Below are positions 34,871-47,786 of a stretch of 64,000 nt of DNA, piece by piece. The stretch spans positions 153,039,293 to 153,103,292 of the forward strand of contig CM043958.1 of assembly GCA_014529385.2 (NCBI GenBank), read 5' to 3'. The notes below the pieces were generated by a model. That model worked only from the letters and a program-made list of their open reading frames with translations. It searched no databases and was not told where the DNA came from. Each line of letters starts with the position of its first letter. The first letter of the stretch is position 1. This DNA is from Adiantum capillus-veneris. Taxonomy: Eukaryota > Streptophyta > Polypodiopsida > Polypodiales > Pteridaceae. The position numbers and the translations under genes were made by a program.

Positions 34871-37167
34871 AAAAGCAAGAAATATCAATACATCGAGAAA
34901 AACGAGAAAGGAAACTCTTGCAAAACCTAAATACCAGGACAAGGATTCAACCATGACACGAGCTGAACAAAAAAAGAAATATCAAGAGTTGAAGAAACCT
35001 CCAAAGGAGATGCATACCACTGAAATAGAAACCACCAAGGAGGAAGGTAATGATGTAATGAGTGTTTCATCCCATTACAAGAAATATACTCTCCAAGACC
35101 GAAAGATAAATGTCGAACAACCTGTCAGGGAACTAAGAAAACATGGCAAAACCTAGGAAGGACGTGAAAACGCAAAAAAGATAGATCTGGCCGAACCAGA
35201 GGAGGAGAAGAGCCTAGACCTGCCTACATTGCAAACGACCTAATGGAAGAGGAAGAAGAGATTTCGTTAAGCTTATTGAAAGAATACCGAGACATCTTTG
35301 CTTGGTCTTATAAGGATCCCAAGGGTATTGATCCAAAAATCTGTCAGCATAACATACCTATGAGAGATGATGCGAAACCAAGTAGACAAAGGCCATACAC
35401 TTATAATGAAACATTTTCCAAAGAGATCAAAGAAGAGATAAAAAAGCTCAAGGAAGCCAAATTCATTTATGAAATTGAACACACAGATTGGATGTCTCCG
35501 ATTGTGATAGTACCCAAGAAAAATGGAAAATTAAGAGTGTGTGTCAATCTCAGGAAAGTGAATGCAGCTACCATTAGAGACAACTTTCCTCTTCCAATCA
35601 CTGAGCATGTTTTAGAACGAGTTGCAAGAAAAAAAGCTTATAGCTTTTTAGTTGGCTTTTCGGGATACAATCAACTTTTGGTTGATCCCAAATATCAGCA
35701 TAAAACTACCTTTGCAATTGAATGGGATATTTTTGCCTATCGAGTTATGACTTTTGGGTTAACTAATTCCCTGCCACCTTTCAAAGATTGATGAGCCATG
35801 CTTTTAAAGAATATCTTCGGAATTTCTTGGAAGTACATATGGATAATCTATGTATACATTCATCAATCCGGGATAATCATTTTGAACACCTCAAAAAGGT
35901 ATTTGAAAAATGTAGACATTATAAGATTTGCTTAAATCGAAAAGTGCACATTTATGGACAGACAAGGAAAAATTCTTGGACATATGGTGTCTAAAAATGG
36001 CATAGCTATTGATATAGATAAAATTCATGTTATTGCTAAATTGCCTAGATCGACAACAGTCAAAGGGGTTCAAGCTTTCATGGGACGTTGTGGATATTAT
36101 ATACGATTCATTTATATGTACGCTATAATTGAAAAACCCATGTACAGCTTAATTACACTCTTTGAATTGACTAATGAGTGTGAATAATCCTTCATGAAGC
36201 TTAAGAAAATTCTCACTTCATCCCCAATATTGAAAGTACCATATTGGAATAAGATATTCCACATACATATAGATGCTTCCAATTTTGCCATTGGGTGTAT
36301 ACTAACTCAATTAAGAACGAAAAAAAATGATTTTTCTATTTCTTATGCTAGTAGACAATTGAATATGTCAGAGAAAAACTATACAACCACCAAAAGGGGA
36401 GGATTAGGGATGATCTATGCTGTGAAAAAAAGTATAGACATTACCTATTAGCTAACAAGTTTGTGTTCTTTGTGGACCATCAAGCCTTGTTGTACTTGGT
36501 CAACAAGCTATGCAACACAGGAAGAATAGTGAGATGGTTCATTATTCTTTTGGAATTTGATTCCATTGTAGATTATTAAAAGGGCACCACTCACCAAAGA
36601 GGAGATCATTTATCAAGGATTATTTCAGGAGAACCACCGAAAGGGGTAGACAATGATCTACCAGATGCATATATGTTCTCTGTGGAAATGATACCCCGAT
36701 GGTTAGAAAATATGATTTCATTGATGACCATAGCTCAAGTGGATTCGCACATAACACTTCCTATTACAACAGGATTAATTGAGCAATCAACTGTGCATCA
36801 ATTACTGGCTTGAAGGGTATACAAAAAAAATCGAGATGGAATATTGATTTTGTGTATGAGGAGAAAACCCAATACCTAAGTCAAGCACATATTACCATAG
36901 TAGGACTTCACTTTGCAGAAGACCAAACTATGCAACAGATCTTGAGACTTGGAGTATTTTGGCCAACCGTGAGGAGTGATATTCACTCATTTGTTAAAAA
37001 ATGTCCTCAAAGCTAGAAACAAGCATCCATACCTCATGTGACATTGTTCCAAATGTCACTCGTTCCAAAGTGGAGTAACTATCTAGTTGCTTACTTATCA
37101 GGCCAAACATTTCCTGAGGATATGAGTAAACGCCGCCAAAGAGCAATTGAAATTGACTTTTCCAATT
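34871..37167 (+). pseudogene. E3 pol, first part: RT, RNase H, extra zinc module, linker (unit 1)
   Basis: A Lys/Glu-rich spacer (to 35240) leads to RT at 35243-35791 (FAWSYKDPKGIDP, SPIVIVPKKNGKLRVCVNLR). The catalytic box reads VHMDNLCIHSS near 35833, with HMDN in place of YMDD. RNase H is around 36194-36640 (HIDASNFAIG, then FVDHQALLYLV). Then comes a zinc-binding HHCC module (QAHITIVGLHF, FWPTVRSDIH, KKCPQS; last Cys changed) near 36880-37016. A linker of the kind that precedes integrase follows (KWSNYLVAYLSGQTFPED, then KRRQRAIEI) and breaks off at 37167 at repeat X. Several stops and shifts. The RT active-site change is in both units, so the element was dead before duplication. Confidence 0.8.
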
Positions 37168-37846
37168 TGGTCCCAATAATGCACTCAATGTGGTCCCGAT
37201 AATGCAGAGTGTTACATAAGCATCCAATTACCCTTCTCAAAAGTTGTTGGTACTCAACAACCCTCAATATCCTTTGCATTGTGAAGTACAAGCTCTTGTA
37301 TCTCCTATTTAGCTTTTCTATGAGTGGTGGAACTAGCCATCTTTGCTATATAGCAATGGAGACCTTGGGTTTGTGGAGAGATAATGGTAGAGAGAGAATG
37401 AGAGGATTGTGTAGAGTAAAGGAAAGAGGGAAGCATTTTGTAGAGGAGAAAAATGTTTTTTTGATATTAGGACTTTTTTTTTTAGAGTGAGGGAGGACTT
37501 TGAGAGGGGAAAATGTCACTTTTGAGAATTTTTAAGAAAGTTAATTCTTTTGGTTTTTTTTTTTGTGTACGTATTTGTTTTTTTTAAAAGGGATGGGTGG
37601 GTCCTTTTCCCTCAAAGGGTCCCTCTAAATGAGGAATTCCAAAGACCGAGCAAGATTTGTTGAGCGAACTAAACATCGAGCAAAACCAGCCAATCAAAGA
37701 GGATAGCATACATAGCATTGTCAAATCTTGGAACATTTTGACAATACTTCATTTCATGTGAAATTTCATAAAGTTAGCAAACACTAAAAATTTGCTCATT
37801 ATATTTCTCCACATCTAGAGGCATCTTCACATATGTAAGAAAAAAC
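37168..37846. repeat. Repeat X, copy 2 (junction of the two units)
   Basis: Same 679-bp sequence as 22601-23279. Its left side is joined to E3 pol as in copy 3 and its right side to the E3 LTR as in copy 1. It is therefore the hybrid expected from unequal recombination between copies 1 and 3. Confidence 0.9.
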
Positions 37847-38153
<307 letters not shown>

Positions 38154-38155
38154 TT

Positions 38156-38178
38156 TGGCACCGTTGCCGGGGATCGAA
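38156..38178 (+). other. E3 primer-binding site, tRNA-Asp type (unit 2)
   Basis: Identical to 23614-23636. Confidence 0.9.
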
Positions 38179-38444
38179 GAGACCTAAACTAGGAAAACAC
38201 GAGCATCTTGTGTAGTTGTCATGTAACTTCCTCTAGGATCACCTAAAGTCAAAACTTTCTTTTTAAAACCACATAACTTAAGATTATCGTCTTTGTTGTG
38301 TAGGGGTAGCTTGGAAGTATATTGTACTTGCTAAGTACCTTTTAGGACTGTAGGATTGTAGGCTTAGATTGGATTTTGAGAATGATTGATGGATGAGACA
38401 AGTCTTAAGATCAAGCCTCAAAGAACCATAAAAAACAAGAAAAT

Positions 38445-38784
38445 GAGTGTTTGTGGACACTTTCCACAACCCCATTGCAGTAGAATTCAGGAGTAGGGTA
38501 AGTAGAATCCGAGGTGGATCTCAGAACATTGCTCACTCTAGAATAATCAATTGTGAGTTGTTTATGTGAAGTTGCAAAATTTCAGGTCTACAGCTAGAAA
38601 CAACACCAAAAAACGAGTGTTTGTGGACACTTTCCACAACCCCATTGCAGTAGAATTTAGGAGTAGGGTAAGTAGAATCCAAGGTGGATCTCAGAACATT
38701 GCTCACTCCAGAAGAATCAATTATAAGTTGTTTATGTGAAGTTGCAAAATTTCAGGTCTACGGCTAGAAACAACACCAAAAGAC
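38445..38784. repeat. 170-bp tandem duplication in the E3 leader (unit 2)
   Basis: Copies start at 38445 and 38615, as in unit 1 (23903-24242). The internal duplication is therefore older than the 14.5-kb one. Confidence 0.93.
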
Positions 38785-38882
38785 TGAATCCGACTGGAGA
38801 TTATGCTTTAAAAGTTGTATGAACCAGTGGGTAAGCTTAAGGACGCATTTGAGGTAAATTTTCTAGAGTCTATAAAAACTCA

Positions 38883-39942
38883 GATTATTTACTTTTTCTT
38901 GACATTTAGGCCAAATTAAGTTTTGACTTGACTTAGAGGCTTAAATTAGATCATAAACAGATTGTCCACTGGAAAAGTTGAAAAAAGTGTTCATTTAGGG
39001 CAAAAAATAAATAATCGTGATTATTTACTTTCAGCTCAAAAGTGACCAAGGTTGATACTAGAGACTCTATGCATGTGTACGAACATCTTTTGTAAAGGCC
39101 CATAGAATTTGGATCACCAAACTGACCAAAACCTTGATAAAAACTGAAATTTGTATTGATTGTCGAGAACTTGACTGTGAATTGGAAAAATTTTGCTCAA
39201 ACTTAGTGAAACTTGACTCAGAGGCTTATATTGAAGTGTTAAACAAGTGTACATGCTTTGTTTACCAAAAAGATGCAAAAATTTGCCAGAAGTAAATAAC
39301 CACGATTATTTACTTTTGTCAAATTTCTCAACTTTTTTGACCAACCCAACATACCACTAGTTTTAGCATGTTATATTAAGACCCACAAATCAAATTTGGT
39401 AAGATTTGGATTATTGAAGTGAAAATTGTGGCCAAATTTGTAAAGTCAGTGCAGACACAAAACTGTTGACCATTTGAACAGGAATTATCAAAACTTGATG
39501 AAACTGATCTAGGGAGCTTAAGTTGAGCTGCTTAACCATTCTATGTCAATATTGTGGCAAAAAATTTCACAAAAATACCAAAAGTAAATAATCATGATTA
39601 TTTACATCTGCTACAAAATTGGACATTTTTGCACATTTGAGTATACCCCAAGGTCAAGTGTATCAAGTACAAATCAAATTTGGTGAGATTTGGATCACAA
39701 AAGTGAGACTTAAGCTATATTCTTGAAAACCGAGTCTGCAGACACGAAACAGTTGATAACTTGGACAAATTTTGTTCAAACTCAATGAAACTTGTCCAGA
39801 GACCTTAACAAGTTGAATATTTGGTAAAACAAGCCAAAAAGTGCAACAATTTGAGAAAAGTAAATAATCGTGATTATTTACTTCTGAGACACAGAGACTG
39901 AACTTTGGACTTTTGAGCTTGTATAATGTTAGAACAACATAA
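38883..39942. repeat. Array B: 285-bp palindrome repeats in the E3 leader (unit 2)
   Basis: Palindromes at 39007-39028, 39292-39313, 39584-39605 and 39860-39881, the same spacing and sequence as in unit 1. Confidence 0.88.
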
Positions 39943-40445
39943 TACAGGACCACCGGTCAATTTTGGGTTCAATCGGGTCCAAATTAATACAAGTTCACTT
40001 AGATTCCAGGTTGCAGATTAGTCCTTTGGCTTTTTGCACAAGTAGAATCTGAAAGTCTCAATTGTTGACTCACTTAGCTCAATTTAAAGTGATACACATA
40101 GACCAGTCACAATATTTAGCAAAAATTGTACAGTCTTTGTGAAAGAATAGCTAACTTAATTAAAACTGATACAGGAATCAGTTGTTGCAAACAAGGAATT
40201 GAAAGCTTGACAGGAGTTGCAATCAAGTGAAGTGGAAGAAGCTGATAACAAATCAATCCGACAGTAAGTACTCTATCCAAGGCTTCACAAGTCTATATGA
40301 ACCTTAGATCTGGTTGTATACCAGCAAACCAAGGCATACTTGGAGAGACCGCTAGTAGAGTATTCACCGAAGAGAGTGTGAATCAAGGCAATCACTTGGA
40401 CACTATCTTTGAAGAAGTCTTAGACACTTAGAATCAACATCTGAA

Positions 40446-42422
40446 ATGTCTTCCTATTTGACTCATTCAGGAACCGGAACAACAGTGCGGTATAAGCACA
40501 TATTCACATTTTATAAGATTAATGGCCATGGATCTTAGGTTTACCTGGATCCTAATGAAGAGTATGCCACTCGCATTGATGACCATGACATAGAATTTGA
40601 AGAGGAAATCAGGGCAAACAAACAAGGAAAAATGTATATGGATAAAAACGGAACTCAATATTTACAAGTTGAAAACCCTAATGTGATAGACAAATAGGGG
40701 TTAGAAGTAAATACCATAATTCCAGATATGGCATCAAAAGAAGGACCACCGACTTTAGAATTCGAGGGATACGATCAAGTTGATTTGAAGCCTTTGAAAT
40801 GGCTTAGCACAGATAATCCTAGAATCGGAGTCTATTGTTGGGAGGATAGAAACATCAAAGATCTTCTATGGACTTCTCATGCCAAATCAGGACAGTTAAC
40901 ACCCATGAAGATAATCTATATCTTCAAAATCAAAGACAAGGGTTCAGCAAATCTACCAATCTACCTATTTAGGGATTGTTATAACAATAAATTTGTTATG
41001 ATGAGTCATGAGGAGGTGGAACAAACCGAATACCAAGGGTACTCCATAAGAGATTGGATATTGGGCCAAGGACCAGAAACTATTCTAAGTGAGGAACTCT
41101 GTAGATCTTTTGGAGTAATGTTAAAAACCCGAACCTACCTCATCGCAAAGAAAACCGCGTGACACTAAAGCCAGTCCACGGCTACATGAGTCACTATTTC
41201 CAACAGATTGGTTTGAAGGACTCGGAACAGGACCAACTGCTAGGAGACCGGGAGTTGAACCAAATGATTTTAAAAAAATGGGTTAGAAAATACAGTGGAT
41301 CTGGGGATCCATATGAACACTTAGCAAGCTTTAAGCAAGTGCTAAGAGCAAAACGCATATTTGATTTCCATACTCAATTTGAGGGATTTGGAATGACATT
41401 AGAAGGAAAAGCACTGACATGGTTCCAAAACATTCCACCGAGGTCAATCATAGACTTAAATACATTAGCTCAAGGATTTGTAGCTGCATGTTCCAAAACA
41501 GGGATCAAACATAATACGGTAGCTCAAATCTATAGCTTCAAACAGAAGCAACATGAGTCTCTTAGGGATTGTGCAACTAGAATGAAGCAATACATTGCAA
41601 GATGCCCAGAACTAGAAATACCTGTAGAAGAAAGGTTAGTATCATTGTTTTTAGAGGGACTACTAAACAAAGAACTTCATGCTATATTGTATAGCAAGAA
41701 ACATATGACCCTAGAAGAGTATCTGCCAGATGCTATTGACTTAGCAGACAATTGTGATATTTTCAATGAAGAGGATGTCCCTAAGGATAATCAAAGTGAG
41801 AAAACAACATTCACCAAACCAACACAAGTGGGAATGGCTGCTGCAACACCGCTTACATCCATAGAAGACATGCTCAAAAGGATGAATGAAATGATGAATA
41901 ACATGCAAAAAGCACCTATAGAGGACCACGGCAAGGGATACCTCAACATGGATAATCAATTAGGTCACAGAAATGGTGTGCAATTGAGGGTAAATGGACC
42001 AACCATGAGACCAATGAGTGCTATTACCGACCAAAGTATGATGGAAATGTTCAATATGTGCCTATGAGGCCACAAGGACAACCCATGTACAGAAATCAGT
42101 TAATATGGCCCCAACTCAAAGAGATCATCACCAATGGGTATGGAAAGACCTCAACCCGTGTTGGATCAACAACCTCCATATCCTGGATATAATGTAGTGT
42201 CTGTAAAGTACATGCATTCTGAGGGAATCATAGATGAACAAGCACTTGTGCCTATTACACCCTATGTTGAGCCTAGTCCATCTACAATAATGGTCAAAGG
42301 AGAGTAGTATAATTCACATCCACCACCAATGGAAGAAACTACAACTTATACTACACCAGAGCTTACATCAATGTACTATATAGCTAATCAAGGTGTTAGA
42401 CCTCCGATGGTAAGATCCATGA
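40446..42422 (+). pseudogene. E3 gag (unit 2)
   Basis: Same structure as 25904-27880: ATG at 40446, two early TAG stops, open at 40728-41162, shifted frame 41159-42067 with the capsid motifs, then the degenerate zinc knuckle. It differs from unit 1 by a few bases, one of them D to G near 41931. Confidence 0.8.
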
Positions 42423-42441
42423 TAAAGCCAAGGACTTGAAA

Positions 42442-44576
42442 CTCTCATAACTGTAGTTTTGCACATGAAGATGCTAATGATGATGCTCCCATGTTTGTGA
42501 ATTATCTCGTCACTAGGTTGCAGCAAGCTATGGGCAACCCTGCTTTGCAAGCTGAAGTTACTCAACAACTTCGTGCTTATGGAATTTCCCTTCCTCTCCA
42601 AGAGGAGAGAGAGAGAGCTTAGGAGGCCTCTTGAAGAGACTCCCAAAAGAAGACTCTCTCCCATTCGAGAGGAGGAATCCAAAGAGCAAGAAAGCAATGA
42701 AAGTTTAAGTTCCTCTGAAGATGTGGCTCCCCGAAGACGGCGGTCTTGACGATCGCCCACTCCTCCTAAGAGGAAAATATCAACACATAGTCCTTCTCCT
42801 CATCACTCTGAAAGGCAAGAGAGGAAACAAAGGAAGAAAAGGGCTAGGAAGAGGTCACCCTCTGTTATAGAATTGATATTTTATTATTTATTGCAGCTGA
42901 TAGGTGGCAAAAGCATTAGCAGATAATGGATTATGCAGAAGGATGTTACATTTTATGTATATTCAAGTGCTCTTGGCCAAAGCTCATAAAGAGCACTTGA
43001 ATATACATAAAATGTAACATCCTTCTGCATAATCCATTATCTGATGATGCTTTTGCCACCTGTCAGCTGCAATAAATAATAAAATATCAATTCTATAACA
43101 CCCTCTTCTCCTTCTTCTTCACCTTCCTCCTCTTCCGACGAAAGTTATGGCTATTCTCCTAGAGAATACAAGAGGGGAGGACATCGCAAATCATTTCTTG
43201 CATGGCGAAGGTCACAAAAGCTAAAGAAGTTCAAGGAGGGAGGAAAGAGTATCTCTTTTCTCACCTATGATGGCACCTTTGGTGCTACCGACAAAGTGTT
43301 GGCCTTCATCCAGCAATTTGATGTGGCCTTTGGAGATGAGGGCTTCACAGAGTCCTCCAATCTACACCATGTAGCTATGCACTTCCAAAAATCAGCTCGT
43401 CAATGGTGGGCTAGCTTTTGTGGCAATGGTGAAGCCCCAAAGACATGGAAAACTCTACGAGTTTCCATCATGAAGCAATTCCTTGCAAGCGATGCAAAAG
43501 GCAAAGTGCTTATTGAATGGTGCAGCTTGAAGCTTCTCTCTCATGAGTCTATCCACAAGTACGTAGACGAGTTTTGGGATTTACATCTCAAGGCTACAGT
43601 CTTTCAAAAGATAGACTTTGCCGAGCAAAGGCAGCAATTCTATGCGGGATTACCTGAAGAGATGGCCGAATACATCAACTCTCAACGGCCTGGTACTATT
43701 AGCGAAGTAATCCATCACACCACGGTTGCTTCACGCATCAATTTCCATCAAGGGGATAGACGTAATGTCAAGCCCATGGAAAACAAAGACAAAAATGATG
43801 CAAAGGGGAAAACCAATGTTCAAAATACTTCCCAAGTCACTTCCAACAACAACAACAATCGGTCCAAGGAGAAGGGAGTTTACAAAGGTAAAAACAAACT
43901 CTCTCTTGAAGAGCTTGAAGCTTTTCGCAAGGACCATAAGTGTTTCAAGTGTGGGGAGCAAGGACATGGCTATCGTTCTTGCCCCAAGAAGAATACTCGC
44001 AATGAGACTCCTAGGGCTTCCACCATCGAAGCTCCAAAAGAGGATTCTCATTGCAAAGGATCATCACTTTTCTATGCTTGGGGAAAGATAAGAGAGCATG
44101 ATGCCTTCATCTTGTTTGACCCTGGCTCTACTCTGAACTTCATATCAATGGAGTTGGCCACCAAGTTGGGTATTCAAGCTTTTGAGATGGGAGATATCGT
44201 AATGGCTGACGCAGCTTTCAAGGGACAGCAAGCCTCTGTTACTCCCTTGATTGGGAAGTTGAGGCTTTATGTCCAAAGCTATGTCGACAAAGAAGACTTC
44301 TTCATTTCTCCTCTCCAGCATGAGGATGCTATCCTAGGGGCACCATGGTTTGATCGCATGGCTGCCAACATGAAGTTCCCTGAAAGGAGAATCTACTTCA
44401 CCTACAGGGGAAAGAACATGTATATAGATGCTAGTGAGTGTGGTCGCACTATTCCACTTGTAAATCCTCTTGCTTTTGATAAGTCAATGAAGAGCTCAGT
44501 TTTTGCGTACATGATTTTTGTCAAAGAGTCTCTAAAAGATACTAATGTTTCATCAAATGTAAATGGTAGGAATTAA
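42442..44576 (+). pseudogene. Inner element gag-protease (unit 2), split by a MITE
   Basis: Open after the MITE from 43107 to 44576, with the same zinc knuckle and DPG protease box as unit 1. The residue at position 92 of the capsid open stretch from 43296 is Glu where unit 1 has Lys. The part before the MITE carries the same stops. Confidence 0.85.
42864..43099. mobile_element. 236-bp foldback MITE (unit 2)
   Basis: Same element as 28322-28557 with the same ACCCTCT flanks. Its arms pair better than those of unit 1 (GCAGAAGG pairs with CCTTCTGC), so this is nearer to the ancestral sequence. Confidence 0.92.
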
Positions 44577-44588
44577 GAACAGTTAGAC

Positions 44589-47417
44589 TTGTCTAATTTT
44601 CTAAAAGGATTCCAAGATGTTTTCATCGATGATATCACCATGGACTTACCTCCAAGACGAGGGGATGATGACCATCGCATTGAGCTCCTTCCAGGAAGCT
44701 CACCGCCTAACAAACCTCCTTATCGAGTCTCACAAGCTCAACAAGAGGAGATCATGAGGCAAGTACAGGAATTGGTAGACAAAGGGATGGTGAGGCCTAG
44801 TTCCTCTCCCTTTTTTTCTCCAATCCTTTTAGTGCAAAAGAAAGATGGTACATACCGTATGTGTGTGGACTATCGATCACTAAACCATATCACTATCAAA
44901 AACAGATTTCCCGTGCCTCGGGTAGAAGATCTGTTTGATAAGCTACAAGGCTCTACCTACTTCAGTAGGTTTGACCTTAAGAGTGGTTATCATCAAATAA
45001 GGATAGTAGATGAAGATATCTTAAAGACCACATTTCGCACAACGTTTGGTCTTTATGAATATCTAGTCATGCCTTTTGGCTTGACTGATGCACCAGCCAC
45101 GTTTAATCGTCTGATGGAGAAATTTTTTAGACCATACCGCAAATTCACTGGAGTGTTCTTTGATGATATCATCATCTACTCCAAGTCTTTGGAGGAACAT
45201 AAGCAACATCTCTAAGTGATTTTTCAAGCATTGAGGGAGAACAAGCTTTTTTCAACCAAAAGAAAAGCGAATTCTTCCTTAAAGAGATTCAATACCTAGG
45301 TCATATTATCTCTCACGATGGTATCCGTATGGATCCATCAAAGTTAGAGGTAATAAAATCATGGCCTACTAACCCAAGAAATCTACATGAGATAAGAAGC
45401 TTTATTGGTATGTGCGCATACTATAGATGCTTCATATCAAAATTCTCTCAAGTAGCAGGACCACTACATGACTTAACTAAGAAGAACGTTAAGTATGTAT
45501 GGACTGCTAAGGAGAAAAATGATTTTGATAAGCTCAAAGAGAATCTTACTTCCCAATCGGTCCACGTACTTCCAGATCTCTCAAATCCATTTGAGGTCCA
45601 ATGTGATGCTTGTGGTGATTACCTTGGAGCAGTTTTGCTTCAAGAAGGGCATGCCATAGCATATGAGAGCCGAAGGCTCAATACTGATGAACGAGTCTTG
45701 GGCATTTATGAGAAAGAGCTTTTAGTTGTTTTACATGCCCTAGCCACATGGAAGCACTACCTATTGGGGACTCCATTTATCCTACGAACCGATCACCAAA
45801 GTCTCAAGTATTTCAAGACACAAACCAGGCTTTCTGACAAACAAATGAGGTGGGAAATATTTCTTTTGCAATTTAATTTCCATATTGCTCACATAGCTGG
45901 TAAGCACAATCAAGTGGCCGATGCACTTTCATGATGACCAAAAGTTAATGCGGTGTCTATAGCTACTCACAATGACTATCCTCTATGATAGATGAGTATG
46001 CTACTGACCCTGACTTTAGAGACATAATGTCAGCCCTTGCTTTGGGGAAGAAAGAGGAACCATTCACCTTTCAGGATAATTATCTTCTCCACGGCCATAG
46101 GCTATGTGTTACCCATTCCCTTCGTGAGAAAGTTATGTATGAATCCCATGCTCCTCCATATGCGGGCATAGAGGTATTCAACCTACTCTCCGAGGAGTAG
46201 AGACGTACTTCTATTGGCCTACCATGAAAGTGGACATACAAGAGTATGTTTCAAAATGTGTAGAATGCCAAAAGACCAAGTATGATAGAGGGAAGCAACC
46301 TGGATTACTCCAGCCATTGCCTATCCCAAATTCACCATGGGAGAGTATATCCATGGATTTCATCTTTGGATTACCCAAGTCTATCCATGGGAATACAGGA
46401 ATATGGAAAAATAGTCGACATGTTTAGCAAGCAAGCACATTTTATTCCTGTCCAAAAGACTATTAAGGCACATCAAATGGCAACTCTCTTCATATCTCAG
46501 ATTTTCAAGCACCATGGATTACGGACATCATCGTGTCAGATAGAGATCCTAAAATAACCAGTAATTTTTGGAAAGGTCTCTTTGAAAATCTAGGAACAAG
46601 ATTGAATTTGTCTTTGGCCTATCACCCACAAACGGATGGCCAAAGTGAGATAGCCAATCTTATGATACTCGATCTACTCAAGACTTATGTTACCGAAGTA
46701 GAACAACGCTCACAATGGGAAAAGTACTTACCTCTTGTAGAGTATGCCTACAATAATACTGTACATAGTTCTACGGGAAAAGCACCTTTTGAGATCATTG
46801 AGGGAAAACCTAAAAGTCCCTTGCTACTCAAAGTACATGGGAAGATCTTCACCACCGATGAGTATAGCCATGACCTACAAGAATCTTTTCAAAAGATTAA
46901 GGAGGCTATATCCATCTCTCAACAAAGGCAAAAAGCTGCTGCTGATAAGCACAGAAGAGCCTTAATGTTCAAAGAAAACGATTGGGTCTTACTCAAGTTT
47001 CCTAAGGCTCGATTAAGGCAAACGACGTGAAAAAATCCTATGGGCCATCAAAAGTATTATGCTAAACTAGCAAAAAGATACTATGGTCCTTTCCAAATCT
47101 TGAAGCCCATCAATGAGACGGCTTATCAACTCAAGTTTCCCAACCATTGGCTCATACACAGTGCCTTTCATGTAAGCCTACTTAATCCCTACAAAGGAGA
47201 GCCACCAACTGAACCAATTATTGAAGACCCTCCCAAAGTTGAAGACCAAGAAGAGGTGCTACAACCCGAAGCTATCCTTTGGCATGAAGAGAAGGTACTA
47301 CAATATGGTAAGAGTATCTTATTAAGTTCAAAAATTATCCTTTTGAAGATGCTAGATGGATGCAAGGAATATAGCTTAAGGATAGTATGAACCTTGTCAA
47401 TGCTTACAATGGTACAT
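44589..47417 (+). pseudogene. Inner element pol (unit 2)
   Basis: RT 44589-45215, RNase H 45329-45934, integrase 45985-47030, chromodomain-like end 47040-47417. In addition to the breaks shared with unit 1, a 1-bp deletion near 46165 (GCGGGCATAG against GCGGGGCATAG) breaks the integrase zinc module. The TGA near 31865 in unit 1 is TGG here. Substitutions give P to T near 44634, A to S near 44875, R to K near 46806 and R to W near 47280. Confidence 0.88.
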
Positions 47418-47786
47418 TAGAGTAAGCAAATGTACAAATTTCTTTTAAATGACTCATGTTTTTGTCTTATAAGACTAGTCCTCTTTTTAATCGTGCACAA
47501 ATTTAACTAGTATGCATGCTTAGAATCATGATTGTGATGACGACGTCTCTCAAACACCAAGTAGAATTTGTCACTCTACTTTGGCAGAATGAAATGGACT
47601 AAAGAGCAGACATGCTTGCGGCAGCTATGTCTCCCAAGCACCAAATGGATTAGTCATCCATCTTGGAAAGATGTCATAGGGTAAAAAGGGATCCTCTACC
47701 CGCTAAGTAAAATTGACTAATGACTAAAGGGCTTTATCTCTTCTACCTCATAGTCGAGGACGACTATGATTTCAAGAGAGAGGTAA

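Noticed and set aside
34220-35156. Open frames within and across the inner LTR end (also 10950-11763 and 48777-49713)
   Set aside because: They are LTR sequence that changes partner at each insertion site, so they are not conserved genes.
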